NCBI GenBank assembly: GCA_946480545.1 | Contig: CAMLKY010000074.1 | Location: forward strand, 1 to 7,844 | Direction: 5' to 3' | From: an uncultured Acidobacteriota bacterium | Lineage (GTDB): Bacteria; Acidobacteriota; Blastocatellia; Pyrinomonadales; Pyrinomonadaceae | DNA: 7,844 nt | Shown: positions 1 to 6,009 of the stretch, one piece after another | How positions within the stretch are numbered: the first letter of the stretch is position 1 | How the letters are laid out: each line of letters opens with the position of its first letter | Program-made: the position numbers and the translations under genes | The notes under the pieces: model-generated | What the model was told of the DNA's origin: nothing | Seen by the model: only the letters and a program-made list of their open reading frames with translations | Database searches by the model: none

Positions 1-786
1 CGCGACGACTTCGCGCATCCGCTTGATCGAGTCGTTAACGACCGCCATGTCGCGTTCATACGAAACTCGTGTCGAGGGTGTAAGCACCGCGTCCTTTTGC
101 GAATCGACATTCTGTTTCAGGTCCGCGATCGCCCTGACGTAGCTTTCCTCGCCGGGCAGATACTCGGCCGAGGATGCAGGGATCCGAAGATCGGCGGTCT
201 GCGGACGGATCTGGTTCTGGCCCGCGCGGGTACTGGCTGCAAGGGCTCGTATCTCCTGCGACGAAAGTTTGGATTCCGTAAACTTCGGAGCAGCGACCGC
301 CGTGCTCACAGGCGGTTCCACATCGGTGGATGTCGTGTTGACCTGAGCGACCGAGCCCTCGGTCGATGGCGATTGCACCACAGGAGCGTCGAACTGACGT
401 GTCGTCAATACGCCCTCATCGGTTCTAAGTGCGAAGATCCCGAACATGCCAAGCACGAGCAGGAACCCGGCCGCAACGGCGATGGATGGATTTGCGAAAC
501 TCGCTGAGACGACGGCAAGGACTTTCTGCCAGACGGAGACGTGACTGTTCTCGGTCTCGATGGTCTGGTTTATACGCGACCACAGTCGCTGGGTCGGAAC
601 AAGCGTGTCCAATTCACGGCCAAGAGTGGAAAATACGAGCGAGTTCTCTTCCTCTGCGTCGGCGAGTGCCTTCGCGCACCGGTCGCAAGCCGAAACGTGA
701 TCGGTCAGACGCAAAGACACATCCGGCGTTGTCTCGCCGTCCAGGAAAGCCTGGATGGTGCCTATTTCAAAACATTTTCCATTCAT
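1..786 (-). CDS. Probable zinc-binding anti-sigma factor, membrane anchored (partial, C-terminus off the window)
   Basis: An open frame of 262 codons runs from ATG at 786 to the left edge with no stop. The N-terminus carries the anti-sigma zinc-finger pattern HxxxCxxC (H30, C34, C37, in HVSACDRC), followed by a charged helix and a single hydrophobic segment at about residues 98-121 (core AVAAGFLLVLGMFGIFALR). After it lies a Pro/Ser/Thr-rich linker and a charged, probably helical region. This is the layout of ZAS-family proteins: a cytoplasmic sigma-binding zinc domain, one transmembrane helix and an extracytoplasmic sensor part. Its start overlaps the stop of the upstream ECF sigma gene (ATGA, 783-786), which implies translational coupling and that this is the cognate regulator. 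Known for the family: the zinc domain holds the sigma factor inactive at the membrane until a signal arrives. Partnership here is inferred from position; the signal sensed is unknown. Confidence 0.85.
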   Translation of the reverse strand, partial: MNGKCFEIGTIQAFLDGETTPDVSLRLTDHVSACDRCAKALADAEEENSLVFSTLGRELDTLVPTQRLWSRINQTIETENSHVSVWQKVLAVVSASFANPSIAVAAGFLLVLGMFGIFALRTDEGVLTTRQFDAPVVQSPSTEGSVAQVNTTSTDVEPPVSTAVAAPKFTESKLSSQEIRALAASTRAGQNQIRPQTADLRIPASSAEYLPGEESYVRAIADLKQNVDSQKDAVLTPSTRVSYERDMAVVNDSIKRMREVVA

Positions 787-1367
787 AGCGAATCTCTCCC
801 CACCTTGTTATAGAACCGCATAAACTCCGCTCTGGCGCGTGCCACATACGTTCCGATGCTTGTTTCGTTGAGCGAAAGGCTCTCAGCGATCTCACGATAT
901 GAAAGACCTTGCTGCTTTAGAACCAGACAACTCCGGAGCGGCTCTTTCACCTTGCTCAATGCCCGGTTGATCTCGCTGACCTCACTCTTCTGCTCATACT
1001 CCGATTCCACCGAAAACACGCTGTTAGCAACTGTTTCTTTGACGTAATTTTCATCACGCGTGTTCGCCCTAATGTTCCCGCGGATCGTGTTTCGGGCGAC
1101 GTTCAAAGCAACCCTTATAAGCCATGGACGGAGCATCTCGAGATCCGGCAATTTGTCCATGTGATTGTACAGCCGGATGAACACTTCCTGTGTGACGTCC
1201 TCAGCCAGGCCCGCGTCCTGCACGACCGAACGCGCCGCTCGAAAGACGGTACGGTGATGAAGGGTAAATGCCTCATCAAAACCGATCGTTTCTTTCGCTG
1301 CAGCGGCCGCTGTTTGTTCGGACATCGAGTCCACGAATATTTCCGTCGATTTGCTCATCGTCAGCAT
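783..1367 (-). CDS. ECF-type RNA polymerase sigma factor (sigma-70 family)
   Basis: The 194-residue product has the two domains of an extracytoplasmic-function sigma factor. Sigma region 2 spans about residues 30-100, with the -10-recognition/core-binding signature LAEDVTQEVFIRLY (54-67) and PWLIRVALNVARN (81-93). Sigma region 4 spans about 132-188, with a helix-turn-helix in GLSYREIAESLSLNETSIGT (154-173) and the usual VARARAEF (175-182). The length fits the family. Expected role: it directs RNA polymerase to a small regulon, held in check by the membrane-bound zinc protein encoded immediately downstream with an ATGA overlap. Start choice is open: ATG at 1367 and ATG at 1358 (MSKSTE) are in frame. 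The only good Shine-Dalgarno match (AGGTGA, minus strand, 1381-1386) is 13 nt from the first, and a 16-bp palindrome lies on the first ATG. It begins 60 bp after the DUF58 stop, so co-transcription with it is possible. Confidence 0.93.
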   Translation of the reverse strand: MLTMSKSTEIFVDSMSEQTAAAAAKETIGFDEAFTLHHRTVFRAARSVVQDAGLAEDVTQEVFIRLYNHMDKLPDLEMLRPWLIRVALNVARNTIRGNIRANTRDENYVKETVANSVFSVESEYEQKSEVSEINRALSKVKEPLRSCLVLKQQGLSYREIAESLSLNETSIGTYVARARAEFMRFYNKVGRDSL

Positions 1368-1378
1368 TGATCAATGCT
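1363..1378. repeat. 16-bp perfect palindrome over the sigma-factor start codon
   Basis: AGCATTGATCAATGCT is its own reverse complement and contains the ATG at 1367. In minus-strand RNA it can fold as a 6-bp stem with a GAUC loop, placed 2 nt after the AGGTGA ribosome binding sequence (1381-1386) and 4 nt before the second in-frame ATG (1358). It may be a DNA operator or an RNA element acting on start choice. Function is inferred. Confidence 0.55.
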
Positions 1379-1427
1379 TTTCACCTAAAATACACCACCG
1401 ACCCCGAATTTATGACAGGAAATCGGG

Positions 1428-2894
1428 CTATAAGCCGAGAACTACCGATTTTCGAGCTACTTCGGCGGGAAGCTCTCCGTCCTTGCAGGCGGAAATGATG
1501 AAATTATGGCTATTATCGGATTCTTCGAGATCGCTGCCCGCCTGATCGAGGCCCGTTTCCGGGCCGGCTCCTTCGTCAACGTACCGTGGTTCGACCACTG
1601 CGAGATCCTTCAAAAGGTTATGAAGGTGGCGTGCCCCGATCCCGAATTCTCCCGGATGCCCGTCGATGATCAGCCGCACCTCGGCCTGCTGCTCGGTGAA
1701 ATGGGCGAGTAGCGAGGCGGCCATGCTGACCCCGCGCTCGAACCGCTCCGACAAAAGGATGTTCTCGCCCCGCTGCTCGGCCTCGAGCTTCTCACGAAGG
1801 GTGAGCTGCCGCTGAGAATCAGGCGGCACGCGCGTATCCAAAATTACCGTGACCTTCTTGTCGTCTTCCGCCGAGAACTCCCTGACCGTCAGATTCTGCG
1901 TGCGTGCCGTCGCCTTCCAATCCACTCGGCGAAGATCGTCGTTCGGCTGATAATCGCGCAACGCGAGCAGGTCCTGGCCCGAGCCTCGCTTTGATGCCGC
2001 AATCGTGCCGATCGGGATGTCATCGAGATTGTGGTCCATCGATGACAGCTCGGGAAAGACGATCAGCTCGGTTTCCCGTGCGGGGAGACGGCGGCGGTGG
2101 CGAAAGAACGCGAACGGGAACTTCGTCGACAATTCGAAATCCTGGATCAGGAACCGGCCCCGGCGCGGGAAAACGTGAGTCGTGCGTGTCTCGGTCTCGC
2201 TGTTACGAGGAACATAGACAAAATAATCGAGCAGGCGCCGCACGGTGGGCGGCTTCGAAAGCCGGTCGGCGAGCCGCTTCGGCAGCAGCATTCGAAGATC
2301 GCCCGCCGCAGCCGACTCGGCACGCTCGCGGCCGCGAACCTCGGCGATGACGGAATAGCTCGGGAACAGGCGCTTACGATTCGCAAGGTTGACCAGTATC
2401 GGCGTCTCTTCACCGGCAAAGATCGTCTCGGGAAAACGCATCTTGATCTCCAGCTTCTTAAGACAGATCCCGCCGGCTATGAACCCGACGACCATCGCCG
2501 CCGTCATGAACGAGAGCACGAGGAACAAAAGGTTGTTCGCCGTGTTCCATGCTGAGAAGCCGACGATAAGGATCAGCACGACCATGATGGCTCCGCCGGG
2601 TGTCATCTCGAACGGCAGGTTCATCTGCGAAGCCTCGCGACTGGCGTTCCTTGCGAGCGGCGGAACGACGAAGATGAGGATGAGTAATACAAAGATCAGC
2701 GAAGTGATAGCCGCCGCACCCGCTAGCCTGGCCTGGCTCGTAAGATGCGCGTAATAAGTCACTCCCGCAAGCCCGATTCCGCCGACGAGCACGGCGATAC
2801 CGAGCGCTGCGTTCCGTACATCGCGAAGACTAAAGAGTTGTCGCGCAACTTTGAGGTTCACCTGCCCTCGATTGTACCAACTAACCTTTGACAC
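1428..2894 (-). CDS. DUF58 domain membrane protein
   Basis: A 488-residue protein with the DUF58 signature at about residues 304-343: GSGQDLLALRDYQPNDDLRR followed by VDWKATART and LTVREF. The N-terminal third is membrane embedded, with hydrophobic segments near residues 29-49, 56-79, 101-118 and 121-145. A beta-rich stretch follows, then a C-terminal part resembling a von Willebrand A-like fold (VTVILDTR at 348-355, VRLIIDGHPGEFG at 406-418, a last strand near NFIISAC at 464-470). DUF58 proteins usually accompany MoxR AAA+ ATPases and are thought to take part in assembly or activation of envelope complexes, without a defined biochemical activity. The start used is GTG at 2894, just downstream of AAGTAAGG but with tight spacing; GTG at 2861, preceded by GAGGGCAG, is an alternative that removes 11 residues. 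The MoxR gene of the pair lies upstream on the same strand but is separated by an inverted gene. It is probably transcribed into the sigma-factor gene 60 bp downstream. Confidence 0.92.
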   Translation of the reverse strand: MSKVSWYNRGQVNLKVARQLFSLRDVRNAALGIAVLVGGIGLAGVTYYAHLTSQARLAGAAAITSLIFVLLILIFVVPPLARNASREASQMNLPFEMTPGGAIMVVLILIVGFSAWNTANNLLFLVLSFMTAAMVVGFIAGGICLKKLEIKMRFPETIFAGEETPILVNLANRKRLFPSYSVIAEVRGRERAESAAAGDLRMLLPKRLADRLSKPPTVRRLLDYFVYVPRNSETETRTTHVFPRRGRFLIQDFELSTKFPFAFFRHRRRLPARETELIVFPELSSMDHNLDDIPIGTIAASKRGSGQDLLALRDYQPNDDLRRVDWKATARTQNLTVREFSAEDDKKVTVILDTRVPPDSQRQLTLREKLEAEQRGENILLSERFERGVSMAASLLAHFTEQQAEVRLIIDGHPGEFGIGARHLHNLLKDLAVVEPRYVDEGAGPETGLDQAGSDLEESDNSHNFIISACKDGELPAEVARKSVVLGL

Positions 2895-2924
2895 GCCTTA
2901 CTTCGCCGGCACGGGAGTTCCGAG

Positions 2925-2950
2925 CGTCTCCGTGAGTTGACATGGAGACG
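2925..2950. repeat. Inverted repeat (10-bp stem) between divergent genes
   Basis: CGTCTCCGTG and CATGGAGACG pair over 10 positions (one G-U) around the 6-nt loop AGTTGA. It lies in the 78-bp gap between the DUF58 start (2894, minus) and the start of the unknown plus-strand gene (2973). No T-tract follows on either strand, so an operator or 5' leader hairpin is more likely than a terminator. A TTGACA hexamer (2937-2942) lies in the loop and right arm. Confidence 0.5.
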
Positions 2951-2972
2951 GTCGAACTTGCCTGATATTCAT

Positions 2973-3835
2973 ATGAGCCGAACGACAAAGATACTCCTTC
3001 AGACGACCATTCCATCGACCGCCGATGATTGGCATATCGGCCGGTTCTCGCTGTTGAAGCAGCATCTCGAATCTCTGACGGATGACCGCGGCCAACCTCT
3101 CTACGAAGTCGTCGCACGCGACCGTGGGCCAATCGGTATCGACGATCCCGTCCTGAGCCGGCTCGACACATCCGATTTCGATCAGCTCTGGCTGTTCGCT
3201 GTCGATTCGGGTGACGGACTCACCGCCAACGACTGTGCCGCCATTACCCGTTTTCGACACCGGGGTGGCGGGATAGTAACGGCTCGCGATCACGAGGATC
3301 TCGGCTCGTCCATCTGCACGGTCGGGGGGCTGGGTGAGGCGAACTACTTTCACTCCAAACACCCGGATCCGGATGAATCGCGACAGAGCCGGGACGACCA
3401 GCAGACGACATCGATCGATTTTCCGAACTATCACTCGGGTGCGAATGGCGATTATCAAGTAGTGGAGGCAGTCGAGCCCGTGCACGAAATCCTGCGCGCA
3501 AGTGACGGCTATCCGCTGAAACATTTCCCGGCGCACCCACACGAAGGCGGGATCGGAGCACCGGCGGAAAGTTCCGACGCGCGGGTCATCGCTACCGGCT
3601 TGAGCAAAGCAACGGGACGGAAATTCAACATTGCCGTCGCATTCGAGGGCGGGCCGGACGGTAGTGGCAAGGCCGTCGTACAGTCGACGTTCCACCACTT
3701 TGCCGACTACAACTGGGATCCGCGGCTCGGATGTCCGAGTTTTGTCGAGGAAGCGCCGGGCAATGGCTACGAACGCGAGCCCGAGAAATTGAACGAGATC
3801 AAGCGGTACGCCGAGAACGTTGCGAGCTGGCTCAC

Positions 3836-3839
<4 letters not shown>
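2973..3839 (+). CDS. Conserved hypothetical protein, possibly ThuA/glutamine-amidotransferase-like fold
   Basis: A 288-residue protein from ATG at 2973. The frame can be extended to TTG at 2937, but the extra 12 residues look unlike a protein start and overlap a hairpin; neither start has a clear ribosome binding site. The composition (balanced, Asp/Glu/Gly-rich, few Cys) is that of a real soluble protein. Visible blocks are ILLQTTIPSTADDWHIGRF (7-25), DFDQLWLFAVDSGDGLT (68-84), ITRFRHRGGGIVTARDHEDL (91-110), NYHSGANGDY (152-161), HFPAHPHEG (184-192) and FHHFADYNWDP (240-250). The Leu/Trp-rich strand, then a helix, then RGGGIVTARDH resembles the ThuA-like class I amidotransferase fold, and the conserved-looking His/Asp residues could bind a metal. 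No signal peptide or membrane segment is seen. No biochemical function is known to me. It lies in reverse orientation between the MoxR and DUF58 genes and its TAG stop overlaps that of MoxR. Confidence 0.8.
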
Positions 3840-4837
<998 letters not shown>

Positions 4838-4887
4838 CGTATGCGGAAATTACACGCGGCGGGTGCCCTGCCGTTTCATTTTACAAG

Positions 4888-4893
4888 ATAATA
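4888..4893 (-). promoter_or_regulatory. Possible -10 element for the MoxR gene
   Basis: The minus strand reads TATTAT here (5 of 6 to TATAAT), about 50 nt upstream of the MoxR ATG. No convincing -35 hexamer sits 16-18 nt further upstream, so this is a weak candidate. TAAAAT at 4878-4883 (minus) is an equally plausible alternative. Confidence 0.25.
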
Positions 4894-4903
4894 GATGCCA
4901 TCC

Positions 4904-4923
4904 GCATCAAATAATTTGGATGC
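4904..4923. repeat. Short inverted repeat in the divergent MoxR-pilin spacer
   Basis: GCATCAAAT and ATTTGGATGC form a near-perfect inverted repeat (GCATC/GATGC and AAAT/ATTT, one unpaired G) around a single A. It sits about 20 bp upstream of the pilin -35 box and just upstream of the possible MoxR -10. This is the placement of an operator serving both genes. No known regulator site was recognised. Confidence 0.4.
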
Positions 4924-4944
4924 AAACCCGCGAATTGTCGGGGT

Positions 4945-4973
4945 TTGATATTCGAATCAAAAGCATCTAAACT
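4945..4973 (+). promoter_or_regulatory. Sigma-70-like promoter of the pilin-like gene
   Basis: TTGATA (4945-4950, 5 of 6 to TTGACA) is followed by exactly 17 nt and TAAACT (4968-4973, 4 of 6 to TATAAT). Transcription would start near 4980, giving a leader of about 40 nt. An inverted repeat TTTGAT-N6-ATCAAA (4944-4961) overlaps the -35 box and could be a regulator site. Confidence 0.55.
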
Positions 4974-5010
4974 TTTGAAACTTCTCGATAAAGCATACGT
5001 GAAGAACACC

Positions 5011-5016
5011 GGAGGA
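5011..5016 (+). promoter_or_regulatory. Strong ribosome binding site that selects a TTG start
   Basis: GGAGGA lies 5 nt before TTG at 5022 but 14 nt before the in-frame ATG at 5031. Normal spacing therefore favours the TTG as the start of the pilin-like gene. Confidence 0.7.
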
Positions 5017-5021
5017 TTTTC

Positions 5022-5507
5022 TTGCAGTATATGAACACCCTACGAAGACGCTTGAAGGACGAGCGCGGATTTAACCTTATCGAGCTCATGATCGTGATCG
5101 CGATCATCGGCCTGCTGATCGGTGTCGGTGCGATCGCATGGGGCGCGATGATCAGAGCCGGAAACGAGAATGCCGCAGCCCAGACACTGGACCGTATCCG
5201 CACTTATCAGGTTCAATATGCGGCCCGGAACCGCGGCCGTTTCGCGACGTTTGATCAACTGATTCAGACGGCGGGTCTCGATGAGAAGTTCGCCGGCGAG
5301 CGTCCGGTCGTTAACGGTTACATCTTCACGCTGGTGCTCGAAGAGCCGTCGGCCGCAAAGCCGGGTTCGTACAAGATCAATGCCGACCCGCAGGTCCCGA
5401 CCGGCGTCAACGCCACCGGCACCCGATTCTTCTACACCGATTCGTCGATCGGAACGATAAAAGCAAACGACAGCCAGCCTGCAAAAGCTGAAGACCCGTC
5501 GATCTGA
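5022..5507 (+). CDS. Type IV pilin-like / pseudopilin protein with prepilin leader
   Basis: A 161-residue protein with a class III (prepilin) signal. A short positively charged leader ends in DERG, and cleavage is expected between G16 and F17 of GFNLIELMIVIAIIGLL (16-32). Glu at mature position 5 (E21) and the following ~22-residue hydrophobic helix are the hallmarks of type IV pilins and type II secretion pseudopilins. The mature protein would be about 145 residues with a small globular domain (about 55-161). It has no Cys pair of the kind that forms the C-terminal disulfide loop of many major pilins. After cleavage and N-methylation by a prepilin peptidase (not in this window) it would assemble into a pilus or pseudopilus. 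Asn at mature position 2 replaces the commoner Thr. No other pilus gene is nearby, so major pilin, minor pilin and pseudopilin cannot be told apart. The TTG start is supported by GGAGGA 5 nt upstream; a promoter is visible at 4945-4973. Confidence 0.88.
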   Translation: MQYMNTLRRRLKDERGFNLIELMIVIAIIGLLIGVGAIAWGAMIRAGNENAAAQTLDRIRTYQVQYAARNRGRFATFDQLIQTAGLDEKFAGERPVVNGYIFTLVLEEPSAAKPGSYKINADPQVPTGVNATGTRFFYTDSSIGTIKANDSQPAKAEDPSI

Positions 5508-5565
5508 TTTTGGATTTTAGATTTTGGATTTTGGATTGATTTCAGATTTGAAATTTGAAATTTGA
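5506..5565 (+). repeat. Heptameric AT-rich tandem repeat
   Basis: Starting with the last two bases of the pilin stop codon, the sequence runs in 7-nt units: GATTTTG, GATTTTA, GATTTTG, GATTTTG, a broken GATT, then GATTTCA, GATTTGA, AATTTGA and AATTTGA. All full units share the core ATTT in the same register. It ends about 10 bp before the tRNA gene. It resembles the short tandemly repeated heptamers known from cyanobacteria and other genomes; role unknown. Confidence 0.85.
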
Positions 5566-5575
5566 GTTCATACAC

Positions 5576-5650
5576 GCCGACTTAGCTCAGTGGTAGAGCA
5601 CTCGCTTCACACGCGATAGGTCAGAAGTTCAAATCTTCTAGTCGGCACCA
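5576..5650 (+). tRNA. tRNA-Val (anticodon CAC)
   Basis: A complete cloverleaf of 75 nt including an encoded CCA. The acceptor stem GCCGACT/AGTCGGC is perfect over 7 bp; the D arm is GCTC-AGTGGTA-GAGC; the T arm is AGAAG-TTCAAAT-CTTCT, perfect over 5 bp. The anticodon arm is CTCGC-TTCACAC-GCGAT with the anticodon CAC at 5608-5610, which reads GUG (valine). The outermost anticodon-stem pair (27-43) is a C-U mismatch; all other stem pairs are sound. It lies 68 bp downstream of the pilin-like gene, and a strong hairpin follows 12 nt after the CCA. No separate promoter was convincing, so it may have its own weak promoter in the repeat region or be read through from the pilin gene. Confidence 0.95.
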
Positions 5651-5662
5651 GTGTCTCGCACT

Positions 5663-5688
5663 AAAGGACGTTCATCGGAACGTCCTTT
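5663..5688 (+). terminator. Hairpin terminator after tRNA-Val
   Basis: AAAGGACGTTC and GAACGTCCTTT form a perfect 11-bp stem with the 4-nt loop ATCG, beginning 12 nt after the tRNA CCA. The T-run is inside the 3' arm (CCTTTCTGCTTT) and is short, so termination is likely but not of the strongest type. The AAAGG/CCTTT flanks make it potentially active on both strands. Confidence 0.8.
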
Positions 5689-5722
5689 CTGCTTTGGTGC
5701 GTACGATTCTCGCGCCGGCCCA

Positions 5723-5749
5723 AACTGTCTTCGAAGCAGGGAGACAGTT
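5723..5749. repeat. Hairpin in the spacer
   Basis: AACTGTCT and AGACAGTT pair perfectly over 8 bp and extend inward by a T-G and a C-G pair to a 10-bp stem with a 7-nt loop. No T-tract follows on the plus strand. It could be part of a small RNA, a second processing or termination hairpin, or a binding site. Confidence 0.5.
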
Positions 5750-5829
5750 CACACCCTCGCCAGCAAGTAATCGCTTCTTTTACTGACCTGTGCAAAAAGC
5801 CCTGGAAGTTTGCGTCGCACCGCTAAAGC

Positions 5830-5911
5830 TGGTTTTGAGCGAGTAGGTTCGAACGACCTTCGAAGGCGTCGCCAGGGCGGGTCCGCCGCTGAGCTATCGG
5901 CTTTGCTCAAG
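5830..5911 (-). pseudogene. Possible degenerate tRNA relic
   Basis: The minus strand shows TAGCTCAGCGG (5886-5896), a good match to a tRNA D-arm consensus, and 43 nt further on the T-loop motif GTTCGAACC (5846-5854), close to the normal spacing (45 nt in the neighbouring tRNA-Val). A CCA (5830-5832) follows at about the right distance, and TTGAGC (5905-5910) can pair with GCTCAA (5835-5840). However, the D stem has no partner, no anticodon stem forms, and the TTGAGC arm sits too far from the D arm for a proper acceptor stem. If it derives from a tRNA it is non-functional; coincidence cannot be excluded. Confidence 0.25.
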
Positions 5912-5942
5912 CGATTTCATAGTCAACCAATTAAGCCCTCCC

Positions 5943-5982
5943 GCGGTTGCTTTTGGTGTCAGATTTCAGTGATCCCAACCGC
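5943..5982. repeat. Inverted repeat upstream of the protease gene
   Basis: GCGGTTG (5943-5949) and CAACCGC (5976-5982) are perfect 7-bp arms separated by 26 nt, ending 27 bp before the protease ATG at 6010. It could form a leader stem-loop or be a two-half regulator site. Support is the symmetry and position only. Confidence 0.35.
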
Positions 5983-6009
5983 CCGAGCGAGCAAATCATG
6001 GAGATACAA

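Larger units (their letters stand above)
5689..6009. other. Intergenic spacer without a convincing gene
   Basis: About 320 bp separate the tRNA terminator from the protease start. The only sizeable reading frame (plus strand, 5810-6013) is Arg/Ser-rich, overlaps the real gene start and looks spurious. The stretch holds a hairpin (5723-5749), a degenerate tRNA-like sequence on the minus strand (5830-5911) with a CCTTCGAAGG palindrome inside it (5857-5866), and an inverted repeat close to the protease start (5943-5982). No clear promoter for the protease gene was found. Confidence 0.7.

Noticed and set aside
97..507. 136-aa plus-strand frame
   Set aside because: Antisense to the anti-sigma gene, which has a zinc motif and transmembrane segment in its own frame; composition is Arg-rich and unprotein-like.
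1368..1427. Promoter for the sigma/anti-sigma pair in the 60-bp gap
   Set aside because: Only CTGTCA with TATTTT at 20-nt spacing was seen on the minus strand; the match and spacing are too poor to annotate.
2097..2555. 152-aa plus-strand frame
   Set aside because: Lies fully antisense within the well-supported DUF58 gene and has no recognisable domain.
5998..6000. Upstream ATG as the protease start
   Set aside because: It has no good ribosome binding sequence, whereas GGAG overlapping it is ideally spaced for ATG 6010.
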